35,783 bases of DNA from assembly GCF_002087295.1 (NCBI RefSeq), contig NZ_MWVI01000034.1, positions 1 to 35,783 of the forward strand. Direction: 5' to 3'. Below are positions 9,136 to 17,893 of this stretch, in pieces. The translations under genes were made by a program, and so were the position numbers. This DNA is from Vreelandella lionensis (GTDB taxonomy: Bacteria; Pseudomonadota; Gammaproteobacteria; Pseudomonadales; Halomonadaceae). The notes under the pieces were generated by a model. It did no database searches. It was not told the DNA's origin and saw nothing but the letters and a program-made list of their open reading frames with translations. The first letter of the stretch is position 1. Each line of letters starts with the position of its first letter.

Positions 9136-11622
9136 CTACTTGACGCTGGTTTCTGTTGGCGAAGAGGCCTTGGCCGGTGCCGCGTTATGGTCAATCAGCG
9201 TCGACTTATCGTTGGCAAAGGCGTCGTAGGCAAAGTCATCGACGGTCAGCATTTCTAGCACTTCGGCTTCAAACGTGCGCATAAAGGCGGCGTCTTCTTC
9301 ATTGATCAAGCCTTTTTCAAGCGCTGCCTCTACCCGTGCTTCGGGGTGGAGTGCCGTTTGCGGCAGTTCCCCTTTGGTATAGGCCTTGTTCACCGTGCGG
9401 TAAATCACTTCCGCGCGTTCATAATCCCCTAGCAGAGCGTTATAGCGGGCCAGCGGATTGCTAACGGTGCCGTCATCTTTGTCCCAGGTGTTGGCAAGCA
9501 GCTTGCTACGCAGCGCGCTATGGGTAGACACCCGCTGGGCAATGTCGCGGGCCAAGTCATCGTGGGGTTTGTTCCAGCGGCGGCCGGTGGGCATCACCAC
9601 AACTTTCAATACTTTACCCAGCGCACGGTTTGGCAGGTTGTCAAAAATCTCAACAAAGGCCTGCTCTGCGCGGTTTAGCAGGAACTGCATGCTGTAATGC
9701 AGTAGGGCTTCTTCGCCTTCTACTTTATTGCCGTTATGCCACTGCTTGAGCACCATAGAAGCAAGGTAGAGGTTGGAAAGGATATCGCCCAGGCGAGCGG
9801 AAAGCATTTCGCGTTTTTTCAGCGTAGAGCCGAGGCTGGCCATCGCAGCATCCGCACACAGGCCGAAACCGGCGGAGAGGCGAGCGATATCTTGGGCATA
9901 ACCGACAGCGGGGCCGCTAAACGGAACGCTCGGTTTGCCAAGGCCTAGTCCTAGCGTGAAGGCGCGCGCCGCGTTGCCAAAGATTAAGCCTGCATGGCCG
10001 AAGAAGGCCTTATCGAAGGCTTTCACATCGTTGGCATCTTTGGCAGCCAGCTCTTCCAGCACGTAAGGATGGCAACGAATCGCGCCCTGACCAAAGATCA
10101 TCAGGTTGCGGGTCATGATGTTCGCGCCTTCAACGGTAATGGCCACTGGGTTAGCGCTATAGCCAATACCCAGATAGTTACGCGGGCCAAGCGTCACTGC
10201 TTTACCACCGTGCACGTCCATCGCATCGCTAAGCAGTACGCGCTGGAACTCGGTTAGTTGGCTTTTCAGGATGGCAGAGGGTACCGCTGGCTTTTCGCCA
10301 TGGTCGATCAGGTTGGCGGTTTGGTACACCGTGGCTGCCGAAATGTAGGCCAATGACGCCATGCGGGCCAGAGGCTCTTGCACGCCTTCCATCTCGGCCA
10401 CCGGTACGTTGAACTGACGACGCACGCGGGTAAAACCGCCGCTCCAACCCAGTGCATAGCGCGCGGTGCCGGTGGCACCGGAGGGCAGCGTGATGCAGCG
10501 GCCAATCGAGAGACACTCCACCAGCATACGCCAGCCTTGGCCGATCATATCCGGGCCACCGATAATGGTGTCCAGCGGTACGAACACGTCTTTACCCTTA
10601 ATCGGGCCGTTCATAAACGGGCTGCCAATCGGGTGGTGGCGACGGCCAATGTCCATACCCTGAGTATCCCGGGGGATCAGCGCCAGGGTAATGCCGCGAT
10701 CTTCTTCATCGCCCAGCAGCTTTTCCGGGTCGAAAAGGCGGAATGCTAGGCCAACAACCGTAGCGATGGGGGAAAGGGTAATCCAGCGCTTCTCAAAGTT
10801 GAGTCGCACGCCCACCACTTCTTCACCGTCAATGACTTGTTTGCATACCACACCGGTATCCGGCAGTGAGGTCGCGTCAGAACCCGCGCGGGGGCCGGTG
10901 AGGCCGAAGCAGGGAATTTCGCGGCCATCGGCCAGGCGGGGCAGGTAGTGGTCTTTCTGCTCTTGGGTGCCGTACTTCAGCAGCAGTTCGCCTGGGCCGA
11001 GAGAGTTGGGCACGCCTACAGGCACCATCAGGGTTTCGTTGGCGGAGAGCTTCTGCAGCACCATGGATTGCGCCTTGGCAGAGAAGCCCAAACCGCCGTA
11101 CTCCTTCGGAATAATCATGCCGAAGAAGCCTTCTTTTTTCAGGTAGTCCCACAGCTCTTGGGGCAGGTCGGCGCGCTCACGGGCGATATCCCAGGCGTTG
11201 CACATGCCAGCGGCTTTTGAGCATTGGTTGTCTAAAAACGCCTGCTCTTCGTCACTTAGGCCGTCGTCTTTGAAGTCGAGCAGCGATTGCCACTGGGGCT
11301 TACCTGAGAAAAGCTCTCCATCCCAGGAAACGCTGCCCGCTTCCAGCGCGGTGCGCTCGGTAGCCGATACTTTCGGCGCTACCTTTTTGAAAGTGGCAAA
11401 AATACGCGGGGTTAGCCATTTGCTGCGCAGTGCAGGCAGGCCCGCCACGGCTACTGCGGCGGCGGCAATGAGTAGCAACGTGCCTATGATCGGTGCGCCT
11501 AACACTACGCCAATTAAGCCCAGTACGCCTAGTAGGGCAAGGGCAGCGGTGGCACCTGCCTCGCGGCGCATCACCACGAGCAAGCCCGCAACGGCCAGCA
11601 CGATAAGTAGTAAGGTGAGCAT
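9136..11622 (-). CDS. fadE: Acyl-CoA dehydrogenase, FadE type
   Basis: First oxidation step of fatty acid beta-oxidation: a FAD enzyme converting acyl-CoA to trans-2-enoyl-CoA. At 828 aa it matches the long FadE class rather than the short 380-aa acyl-CoA dehydrogenases. Two or three hydrophobic segments in the first 65 residues suggest membrane association. The dehydrogenase core follows, with GFFGMIIPKEYGGLGFS, the FGLTGPRAGSDATSL flavin/substrate region and VEGANIMTRNLMIFGQGAIRCHPYV. A long C-terminal DUF1974-like part completes it. A GGAGA ribosome binding site precedes the ATG by 7 bases. It is monocistronic: a terminator follows, and an AAAC-GTAT-GTTTG palindrome upstream suggests control by a PsrA-like fatty-acid-responsive repressor. 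Confidence 0.93.
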   Translation of the reverse strand: MLTLLLIVLAVAGLLVVMRREAGATAALALLGVLGLIGVVLGAPIIGTLLLIAAAAVAVAGLPALRSKWLTPRIFATFKKVAPKVSATERTALEAGSVSWDGELFSGKPQWQSLLDFKDDGLSDEEQAFLDNQCSKAAGMCNAWDIARERADLPQELWDYLKKEGFFGMIIPKEYGGLGFSAKAQSMVLQKLSANETLMVPVGVPNSLGPGELLLKYGTQEQKDHYLPRLADGREIPCFGLTGPRAGSDATSLPDTGVVCKQVIDGEEVVGVRLNFEKRWITLSPIATVVGLAFRLFDPEKLLGDEEDRGITLALIPRDTQGMDIGRRHHPIGSPFMNGPIKGKDVFVPLDTIIGGPDMIGQGWRMLVECLSIGRCITLPSGATGTARYALGWSGGFTRVRRQFNVPVAEMEGVQEPLARMASLAYISAATVYQTANLIDHGEKPAVPSAILKSQLTEFQRVLLSDAMDVHGGKAVTLGPRNYLGIGYSANPVAITVEGANIMTRNLMIFGQGAIRCHPYVLEELAAKDANDVKAFDKAFFGHAGLIFGNAARAFTLGLGLGKPSVPFSGPAVGYAQDIARLSAGFGLCADAAMASLGSTLKKREMLSARLGDILSNLYLASMVLKQWHNGNKVEGEEALLHYSMQFLLNRAEQAFVEIFDNLPNRALGKVLKVVVMPTGRRWNKPHDDLARDIAQRVSTHSALRSKLLANTWDKDDGTVSNPLARYNALLGDYERAEVIYRTVNKAYTKGELPQTALHPEARVEAALEKGLINEEDAAFMRTFEAEVLEMLTVDDFAYDAFANDKSTLIDHNAAPAKASSPTETSVK

Positions 11623-11655
11623 GGGGGGATCTCCGTGGATGGTTATTAATGAACG

Positions 11656-11677
11656 TATTTAAACGTATGTTTGAATA
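11656..11677. promoter_or_regulatory. Putative PsrA-like operator upstream of fadE
   Basis: TTTAAACGTATGTTTGAA (11658-11675) is an inverted repeat with a single mismatched pair, and its symmetry extends two more bases on each side. Its core AAAC-N4-GTTTG fits the known PsrA consensus (G/C-AAAC-N2-4-GTTTG/C) of fatty-acid-responsive TetR regulators. It lies 34-55 bases upstream of the fadE start, where a repressor could block the promoter. The regulator is not in the window. Confidence 0.6.
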
Positions 11678-11760
11678 TTCGCAGAGACGCCTGTCTAAGT
11701 GCAAGCATTTCACCGTTATACGTTCGCTATATACGCTTTACTGTAGCGCAGTTGGGGCAT

Positions 11761-11794
11761 AAAAAAACGCCATGGCGCTAGGCCATGGCGTTTT
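11761..11794 (-). terminator. Rho-independent terminator after betA
   Basis: A 12-bp perfect stem (11764-11775 with 11783-11794) has a 7-base loop and A/T tails on both sides, so it can act in both directions. In the minus direction it closes the betIBA transcript, 20 bases beyond the betA stop. Confidence 0.92.
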
Positions 11795-11814
11795 ATCAAA
11801 GGCGAGTGTGTCAC

Positions 11815-13488
11815 TTACGCCTGCTTTGCCGGTGCTCCGTTAGCAACGTAGTACTCAACGTTAGCGCGGGGCAGCGGCTCGCGACCCCGAATACGGTCGG
11901 CGATTTTTTCTGCCAGCATGATGGTTGGCGCGTTCAGGTTGCCGGTAGGAATGACCGGGAACAGTGAGGCATCCACCACGCGCAGCCCTTCAAGCCCATG
12001 TACGCGGCCTTGGGCGTCGGTGACGGCCATCTCGCCTTCGCCCATGCGGCAGCTACCGCAGGGGTGGTAGGCGGTTTCGGCGTGCTGCTTGACGAAGCTA
12101 TCAAGCTCTTCGTCGCTCTGCACGTCTGGGCCGGGGGCGATTTCCCTGCCTCGGTATTGATCAAACGCAGGTTGGGCGATGATCTCACGGGTTAAGCGAA
12201 TCGCATCGCGGAACTCTTCCCAATCTTTCTCTTTGGCCATGTAGTTGAACAGAATGCTCGGTGCCGCGTGGGGGTCTTTGGACGTCAGACGAATACGACC
12301 ACGACTTTCTGAACGCATGGAACCTACGTGGGCCTGGAAGCCATGCGCTTGAACGGCACTCTTGCCGTTGTAGCTAATGGCGATAGGCAGGAAGTGGTAC
12401 TGCAGGTTCGGCCACTCCTCTTCATCACGGCTGCGAATAAAGCCACAGGACTCAAACTGGTTGCTGGCACCCACGCCGGTGCCGTTAAACAGCCATTCGG
12501 CACCAATTTTCGGCTGGTTGTACCACTTCAGCGCCGGGTAGAGGGAAATAGGCTCTTTGCACTCGTACTGAATGTACATTTCCAGGTGGTCTTGCAGATT
12601 TTCACCGACGCCGGGTAGGTCGTGCACCACGGGAATGCCCAGCTCTTTCAGCCACTCCGAATTACCGACGCCTGAGCGCTGGAGAATCTGCGGTGAGGCA
12701 ATTGCGCCGCCACACAGCAATACTTCACGGCGTGCGCGTGCCTGCTGGGGCTGGCCTTTCTGCTCGTAGCGTACGCCGACGGCGCGCTTACCATCGAACT
12801 CAATGACATCGGTGACGGCGTGAGTTTCGATGGTTAAATTGCTGCGCTGTTTGGCAGTGTCCAGGTAGCCACGGGCAGTAGAGGCGCGGCGGCCCTTCGG
12901 CGTTACAAAGCGGTCCATGGGGCCGAAGCCTTCCTGCTGGTAGCCGTTGACGTCGTCGGTTTCCGGGTAGCCAGCCTGTTTGCCCGCTTCGATAAAGACA
13001 CGGTAAAGCGGGTTGTTGCCTGCTTTGGGTGTGGTCACGCTGACCGGGCCATCGCCACCGTGGAAGTCGTTCGGGCCGATATCGCGGGTTTCGCACTTTT
13101 TGAAGTAGGGCAGGCAGCTTTGGTAGTCCCACTCTTCCAAGCCGGGCTGTTTGGCCCAGTTATCGTAATCCAGGGCATTGCCGCGGATGTAGCACATGCC
13201 GTTGATCAGCGATGAGCCGCCAAGACCCTTGCCACGGCCACACTCCATGCGACGGTTGTCCATGTGCGGTTCGGGGTCGGTTTCAAACGCCCAGTTATAG
13301 CGCTTGCCTTGCAGTGGGTAGGCCAGGGCTGCGGGCATTTGGGTACGAAAATCGAAACGATAGTCAGGGCCACCGGCTTCCAACAGCAGCACGCTGACAT
13401 CGCTATCTTCGGTCAAGCGAGTGGCGAGTACGTTACCCGCAGAGCCAGCCCCGATAATAATGTAATCAAATTCACGTGGTTGAGACAT
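11815..13488 (-). CDS. betA: Choline dehydrogenase
   Basis: GMC-family FAD enzyme oxidising choline to betaine aldehyde, feeding electrons to the respiratory chain. The Rossmann motif [16 protein letters not shown] lies at the N-terminus, followed by [22 protein letters not shown] is the GMC signature 1 region and [16 protein letters not shown] signature 2. The C-terminal HPCGSCRMG and [18 protein letters not shown] carry the conserved catalytic region. I use the ATG at 13488 (MSQPREFDY), giving 557 aa; in-frame alternatives at 13506 or 13503 would add about 5-6 residues. It lies downstream of betB in the betI-betB-betA operon. Confidence 0.93.
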   Translation of the reverse strand: MSQPREFDYIIIGAGSAGNVLATRLTEDSDVSVLLLEAGGPDYRFDFRTQMPAALAYPLQGKRYNWAFETDPEPHMDNRRMECGRGKGLGGSSLINGMCYIRGNALDYDNWAKQPGLEEWDYQSCLPYFKKCETRDIGPNDFHGGDGPVSVTTPKAGNNPLYRVFIEAGKQAGYPETDDVNGYQQEGFGPMDRFVTPKGRRASTARGYLDTAKQRSNLTIETHAVTDVIEFDGKRAVGVRYEQKGQPQQARARREVLLCGGAIASPQILQRSGVGNSEWLKELGIPVVHDLPGVGENLQDHLEMYIQYECKEPISLYPALKWYNQPKIGAEWLFNGTGVGASNQFESCGFIRSRDEEEWPNLQYHFLPIAISYNGKSAVQAHGFQAHVGSMRSESRGRIRLTSKDPHAAPSILFNYMAKEKDWEEFRDAIRLTREIIAQPAFDQYRGREIAPGPDVQSDEELDSFVKQHAETAYHPCGSCRMGEGEMAVTDAQGRVHGLEGLRVVDASLFPVIPTGNLNAPTIMLAEKIADRIRGREPLPRANVEYYVANGAPAKQA

Positions 13489-13587
13489 CAATGTTTCTCT
13501 CATCAAGAGGGTAATAAGCGGGCACAGGTAGACAAGATGTAAAAATGCCTATCTGTGCCGCCATGTTTGAGAGTGTTGATTCAGTCG

Positions 13588-15057
13588 TTAAAACACTGAC
13601 TCAAACGGGCCCATCTCGATCTGTACGGACTTGGTCTGGGTGTAGTGATTCAGCGTTTCCACCCCGTTTTCACGGCCAATGCCGGACTCTTTGTAGCCAC
13701 CGACCGGCATCTCAGAGGGAGATTCGCCCCAGGTGTTGATCCAGCAGATGCCTGCTTCCAGCTGGTGAATCACGCGGTGCGCGCGGTTCAGGCTTTCGCT
13801 GAACACGCCCGCGGCCAGGCCGTACTTGGTGTCGTTGGCGCGGCGGATCACTTCGTCTTCGTCATCAAAGGCGAGTACTGACATCACCGGACCAAAGATC
13901 TCTTCTTTAACAACGCGCATCTCATCGGTGCAGTCGGTGAACACGGTAGGGGCAGCCCAGGCGCCTTTGGCCAATTCTCCGCTGTTCCACGCTTCGCCAC
14001 CGGCCAGTACACGCGCTCCTTGCTCTTTGCCAAGCGCAATGTAAGAGAGCACTTTTTCCTGATGCTCAAAGCTCACCAGCGGGCCAAAGTTGACGCTTGG
14101 GTCCATCGGGTCGCCTGCTTTGATGCGCGCCACGCGCTCTACCAGCTTGGCCTCAAACGCCTCTTTGACGCTGCGCTCGACAAACACACGAGTGCCGTTG
14201 GTGCAGATTTGGCCGCTGGAGTAGAAGTTCGCCATCATGGCGGCATCGGCTGCGCGGTCGAGGTCGGCATCTGCAAACACGATTAGCGGTGACTTGCCGC
14301 CCAACTCCATCGTCACGTCTTTCAACGTAGAGCCACCGGCCGCTGCCATGACCTTCTTGCCTGTGCCCACTTCACCGGTGAACGAGACTTTGGCAATGCC
14401 TTCGTGTTCGGTCAGCATGGCGCCTACGCGGCCATCGCCCTGAACGACGTTAAACACACCGTCTGGCAGGCCTGCTTCGGTGAAAATTTCGGCAAGCTTA
14501 AGCGCCGTTAGCGGGGTGACTTCACTGGGCTTGAACACAATCGCATTGCCAGCGGCGAGCGCAGGAGCGGCTTTCCAGCAGGCAATTTGAATCGGATAGT
14601 TCCAGGCACCAATCGCACCAATGACACCTAGCGGCTCGCGGCGGGTGTAAACAAACGAGCTATCGCGCCAGGGAATTTGGCTGCCCTCAATCGCCGGGGC
14701 AAGGCCTGCGTAGTACTCCAGAGCATCGGCACCGGTCACGATATCGACGCTGGCGGTTTCGCTAATGGGCTTGCCGGTATTGCGGGTTTCTAGCTCAGCA
14801 AGCTCGTCATTACGCTCACGAAGAAGTGCTACGGCACGCAGCAGGATGCGTGAGCGCTCCATACCGGTCATGGCGGCCCATTCGCGCTGGCCACGCTGCG
14901 CTGCTTGAACGGCGCTGTTGACATCGGCTTGGCTCGCCTGGCCGATAGTGGCCAACAGGCTGCCGTCGTAAGGATTGGTAACGGTAAATGTTTCGCCGGA
15001 GGTGGCATCAACCGGGCGACCACCAATATAGAGGGGTTGTACGTTTTGAACGGCCAT
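13588..15057 (-). CDS. betB: Betaine aldehyde dehydrogenase
   Basis: NAD(P)-dependent aldehyde dehydrogenase converting betaine aldehyde to the osmoprotectant glycine betaine. At 489 aa it has the family's usual length. Catalytic Cys285 lies in [15 protein letters not shown] and general base Glu251 in [13 protein letters not shown]; the oxyanion/cofactor Asn is in GAWNYPIQ. It begins 10 bases after the betI stop and precedes betA, so the three genes form one operon under BetI control. The product would be the second and final step of the choline-to-betaine pathway, consistent with a salt-tolerant host. Confidence 0.94.
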   Translation of the reverse strand: MAVQNVQPLYIGGRPVDATSGETFTVTNPYDGSLLATIGQASQADVNSAVQAAQRGQREWAAMTGMERSRILLRAVALLRERNDELAELETRNTGKPISETASVDIVTGADALEYYAGLAPAIEGSQIPWRDSSFVYTRREPLGVIGAIGAWNYPIQIACWKAAPALAAGNAIVFKPSEVTPLTALKLAEIFTEAGLPDGVFNVVQGDGRVGAMLTEHEGIAKVSFTGEVGTGKKVMAAAGGSTLKDVTMELGGKSPLIVFADADLDRAADAAMMANFYSSGQICTNGTRVFVERSVKEAFEAKLVERVARIKAGDPMDPSVNFGPLVSFEHQEKVLSYIALGKEQGARVLAGGEAWNSGELAKGAWAAPTVFTDCTDEMRVVKEEIFGPVMSVLAFDDEDEVIRRANDTKYGLAAGVFSESLNRAHRVIHQLEAGICWINTWGESPSEMPVGGYKESGIGRENGVETLNHYTQTKSVQIEMGPFESVF

Positions 15058-15067
15058 GTTGATCTCC

Positions 15068-15690
15068 TTAATAAAAATCGGCAGTGGATGCGTCTTGATA
15101 GCATCCGTAATGAGTCAGTAACTGGTCGAGATAGGTGTGCGCAAGATGGCGCGCTTCTGCGGCATCCAGGCCTTCGGGCGTTAATGCTCCGCGCAGCCAT
15201 AAACCATCAATCATGGCGGCTAGGCCACGAGCGGCGTTGCGGGCATCGGCTCTTGGCATTACCCGTTGAAACTGATGGCAAAGATTGGCGTAAAGACGAC
15301 GGTCGTTCACATACTGAAGCCGCTGAAGTACGGGCTTGTGCATGCTGCTGGCCCAGAAGGCTAACCACGTCTTAGCGGCGGGGCGGTGGCCCGGGTACGA
15401 TCAAAGTTGCCTTCAATAATGGCGCCAATGTGCGCACGCGGTGAATCGTCTTCTAACGCATGGCGTCGCGCGGCCACGGCATCGCTTAGATCCGTCAAAA
15501 TTTGGCGCATGGTAGCCTCAAGCAGGCCATCTTTTCCGCCAAAGTAGTGGCTAATAATGCCCGCGGAAACCCCTGCGTGTCGGGCGATGCGCATCACCGT
15601 CGCTTCGGCAAGGCCAACCTCATCAATGGCCGCCATGGTGGCCTTGATTAACTGCTGGCGGCGTATTGGTTCCATTCCCACCTTAGGCAC
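15068..15690 (-). pseudogene. betI: Choline-responsive repressor BetI, frameshifted as read
   Basis: TetR-family repressor of choline uptake and oxidation genes. The N-terminal half (from 15690, MPKVGMEPIRRQQLIKAT) carries the helix-turn-helix and the family segments VSAGIISHYFGGKDGL and [17 protein letters not shown]. As read it stops at 15361 after an unrelated APPLRRG tail. The other half continues in the next frame down to 15068, with [18 protein letters not shown]..., NDRRLYANL and [15 protein letters not shown], all typical BetI. Adding one A to the AAG at about 15371-15373 restores [12 protein letters not shown] and a protein of about 207 aa. A sequencing or assembly error in a short A-run is at least as likely as a true null allele. 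Confidence 0.88.
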
Positions 15691-15781
15691 AGCTATCTCC
15701 TAATGACGTTGAATGCCCATTGGCTCCTCACCTTGAAAAGCAGGAGTAGGCATGATTACCTGAGTATGATGGCATTTTTTT

Positions 15782-15795
15782 ATTGAACGTTCAAT
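15782..15795. promoter_or_regulatory. Putative BetI operator
   Basis: ATTGAACGTTCAAT is a perfect 14-bp palindrome in the divergent region between betI (minus, from 15690) and choX (plus, from 15885). A TetR-type dimer site is expected here, and the position would let BetI control both directions. Assignment to BetI rests on position and symmetry; the regulator's own gene is adjacent. Confidence 0.75.
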
Positions 15796-15884
15796 CAATA
15801 AAAGTATGCCTGATCGCTTCTCACCTCTGCGTCTGTTGTTTGCAGAGCGTGTGTCAATAAAACAGATCATGAGGGAAGAGCTTT

Positions 15885-16817
15885 ATGAAACAAGTAACAA
15901 CGCGTCGTTTGGGCACTTTATTCATCACCGCTTTTTTACCAGTCACGGCGTTTGCCAATGAATGCAGTAGCGTTCGTTTTGCTGAGGTGGGTTGGACAGA
16001 CATAACGGCAACCACGGCGCTGGCCAGCGAAGTGCTCGAAGCGCTTGGCTACGAGCCCCGTGTGGATACTGTCTCGGTGCCCATCGCTTATGCAGGTATG
16101 CGTAATAACGATTTTGATGTGTTCCTGGGTAACTGGATGCCTTCCATGGCTTCGATCAGCGACCCGTACATTGAGCGAGGGGAGGTTGAGCGTCTGACCG
16201 CCAATCTCAAAGGTGCTAAGTACACTCTCGCCGTGCCGCAGTATGTGTATGACGCTGGCGTGACTTCTGTTAACGATTTAGCCGAGCATGCAGAACAGTT
16301 TGAGCAGCGCATTCACGGCATTGAAGCAGGTAATGACGGTAACGAGCTCATCCAGCAGATGATTGATGATGACGCCTATGGGCTAGGTGACTGGCAAGTA
16401 GTTGATTCCAGCGAGGCGGGTATGCTGGCGGAGCTAGGCGCACGGGTTCCGAATGAGAAGTGGATGGTGTTTCTGGGCTGGGAGCCGCATCCGATGAACA
16501 GTAACTACGAGATGGCGTATCTCTCCGACGCGGATGATTATTTCGGTCCTAACTTAGGTGGGGCGACGGTTTACACGAATACCCGCGCAGGGTTTGTGGA
16601 GTCCTGCCCGAACGTCGGTGAGTTGCTGAACAACATGACATTCACGCTGGAGATGGAAAACCAGCTGATGAGCGCCATCATGGACGAGGGTGTCGAACCT
16701 CGCGAAGCGGCGCGTACGTATCTCAATGATCACCCGGAAGTACTCGAGGCTTGGCTAGAAGGCGTGACCACGCGTGAAGGCGAAGAAGCACTGCCTGTTG
16801 TCAAAGCAGCGCTGTAA
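15885..16817 (+). CDS. choX: Choline ABC transporter substrate-binding protein (ChoX-like)
   Basis: Periplasmic binding protein of the OpuAC/ProX class, 310 aa, with a signal peptide (MKQVTTRRLG, hydrophobic core, likely cleavage after TAFA before NECSS). Mature-protein landmarks include VRFAEVGWTDITATTALASEVLEALGY near the start, DVFLGNWMPSM, and MVFLGWEPHPMN in the second lobe, with the aromatic residues used to bind quaternary amines. A GAGGGAAG ribosome binding site precedes the ATG. It is divergent from betIBA across a palindromic operator, so choline is the likely ligand, though betaine or carnitine cannot be excluded. No permease or ATPase gene follows: a terminator lies directly downstream, so the partners must be encoded elsewhere. 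Confidence 0.85.
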   Translation: MKQVTTRRLGTLFITAFLPVTAFANECSSVRFAEVGWTDITATTALASEVLEALGYEPRVDTVSVPIAYAGMRNNDFDVFLGNWMPSMASISDPYIERGEVERLTANLKGAKYTLAVPQYVYDAGVTSVNDLAEHAEQFEQRIHGIEAGNDGNELIQQMIDDDAYGLGDWQVVDSSEAGMLAELGARVPNEKWMVFLGWEPHPMNSNYEMAYLSDADDYFGPNLGGATVYTNTRAGFVESCPNVGELLNNMTFTLEMENQLMSAIMDEGVEPREAARTYLNDHPEVLEAWLEGVTTREGEEALPVVKAAL

Positions 16818-16849
16818 GCCCGTTTGCGCTTAGTGAGTCGCACGATGAA

Positions 16850-16878
16850 AAAAGGCAGGCCGTTTCGGCTTGCCTTTT
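16850..16878 (+). terminator. Rho-independent terminator of choX
   Basis: A 12-bp stem with one G-T pair (16850-16861 with 16867-16878) has the 5-base loop GTTTC and ends in TTTT. It lies 33 bases after the choX stop. The leading A-run makes it potentially bidirectional. Confidence 0.88.
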
Positions 16879-16920
16879 GTCACTCATATAGGCATACTCT
16901 GCACCCGCTGATGTCGAAAA

Positions 16921-16997
16921 GGCTACGTAGCTCAGCTGGTTAGAGCACATCACTCATAATGATGGGGTCCCCTGTTCAAATCAGGGCGTAGCCACCA
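16921..16997 (+). tRNA. tRNA-Met (CAU), elongator type
   Basis: A 77-base cloverleaf. Acceptor arms GGCTACG and CGTAGCC are followed by encoded ACCA. The D-arm contains AGCTCAGCTGGTTAGAGC, and the anticodon stem CATCA/TGATG encloses CTCATAA with anticodon CAT at 16955-16957. The T-arm is CCCTG-TTCAAAT-CAGGG. The sequence closely resembles E. coli elongator tRNA-Met and lacks the unpaired first position of initiator tRNA. Confidence 0.95.
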
Positions 16998-17034
16998 ATC
17001 AGCGCAAGTATGTAGTTCATAAGCATACGACTAT

Positions 17035-17144
17035 GGTGGCCCCTTAGGTCCTCCCGCAACGCTAAACTGCGAACCCCGCCAGGCCCGGAAGGGAGCAACG
17101 GTAGTGGTGGCTGCGTGTGCCGGGATGTGGCTTTTGGGGCCGCC
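17035..17144 (+). ncRNA. ffs: Signal recognition particle 4.5S RNA
   Basis: About 110 bases. The terminal helix GGTGGCCCC (17035-17043) pairs with GGGGCCGCC (17136-17144) with one G-T. Conserved family segments are present: CTCCCGCAACGC near the 5' end, AGGCCCGGAAGGGAGCA (the Ffh-binding GGAA tetraloop region) and GTGTGCCGGGATGTGGC near the 3' end. It forms the RNA core of the signal recognition particle with Ffh. Its 3' end lies 9 bases before the putative transposon end, and ffs is a known attachment site for some Tn7-like elements. Confidence 0.95.
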
Positions 17145-17152
17145 TCCATTTC

Positions 17153-17226
17153 TGTCGTTTCTCCTTCAAAGTGGCACAAACTGTCCTGCTGTTGTCATTT
17201 TTTGCCTTTTCTCGTGGCATAACCTA
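17153..17226. repeat. Two TnsB-binding-like direct repeats at the transposon end
   Basis: Two copies of a roughly 30-base motif start at 17153 and 17193. Both begin TGTC-N-TTT, pass through a pyrimidine-rich stretch, and end with GTGGCA-Y-AA-M-CT (17171 onward and 17214 onward). The spacing between the two halves differs by 3 bases. Terminal TGT and tandem transposase sites are typical of Tn7-family ends. If 17153 is the end, the 5-base target duplication would be ATTTC (17148-17152). The tnsA promoter must overlap or lie just after these sites. Confidence 0.6.
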
Positions 17227-17262
17227 CTTTTGTAGTAATAAAACAAAAATAGGTGTACTGCC

Positions 17263-17893
17263 ATGTATACCCGTACCTTGCGTCCTTCTCCCGTCAAGCA
17301 CATCTATAAATTTGCCAGTCACAAGAATGGCAATGTCCAGACTGTTGAGTCCTCCCTCGAATTTAATGCCTGCTTTCATTTTGAATATGCCAACGAGGTA
17401 AGTTCCTTCGTTGCTCAGCCAGAAGGCTTTTATTATCAATTTGAAAACAGGACTTGCTCTTACACACCCGACTTTGAGCTTTTCTGCCGCTCAGGAAAGA
17501 AGGTGTTTGTTGAAATAAAGCCACCTCCAGAAGCTTTGAAGCATGATTTCATCCAGCGTTTTACCGCTAAAAAAAAGGCGGTTGAAATGCTGGGCAAAAG
17601 GAGCTAATCTAGTCACTGATCATCAAATCAGTTCAATTCCAAAACTGAGAAATCTGAAACTAATTAACCGATATGCAGGGCTTTATACTGAGGCGGTATC
17701 TCGTAAAAAAATTCACGAATTGATAAAGAAGTCTCATGGTTTAACTATTGCTGATATTTCTGAACTGTGTGGTGCTGACTCAGCTGAGGTCTTGGTTGAC
17801 GTTATGTGGTTAGTTGCTTCGGGAAAAGTTCTCATAAATATTGATGAAACGTTTGGATATGAATCTCTAATTTGGGTTGGAGGTGGGCAATGA
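17263..17893 (+). pseudogene. tnsA: Tn7-like transposase endonuclease subunit TnsA, frameshifted as read
   Basis: TnsA makes the 5'-strand cuts during cut-and-paste transposition. The N-terminal part has the PD-(D/E)XK nuclease pattern: candidate Glu33 (SSLEF), Asp70 (YTPDF), then Glu84-X-Lys86 (VEIK). As read this frame stops at 17607 (GKRS). The rest continues one base over, reading GANLVTDHQISSIPKLRNL through a winged-helix-like C-terminal part that ends at 17893. Removing one base in the AAAA before GGAGC (about 17586-17589) gives a single protein of about 209 aa, shorter than E. coli TnsA (273 aa). The stop overlaps the tnsB start as ATGA. The shift could be a sequencing error, a real null mutation or, less likely, +1 programmed frameshifting. 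Confidence 0.82.

Noticed and set aside
15825..15847. CTCTGC...GCAGAG inverted repeat before choX
   Set aside because: Only 6 bp with an 11-base loop; too weak beside the perfect palindrome at 15782-15795 to call an operator.
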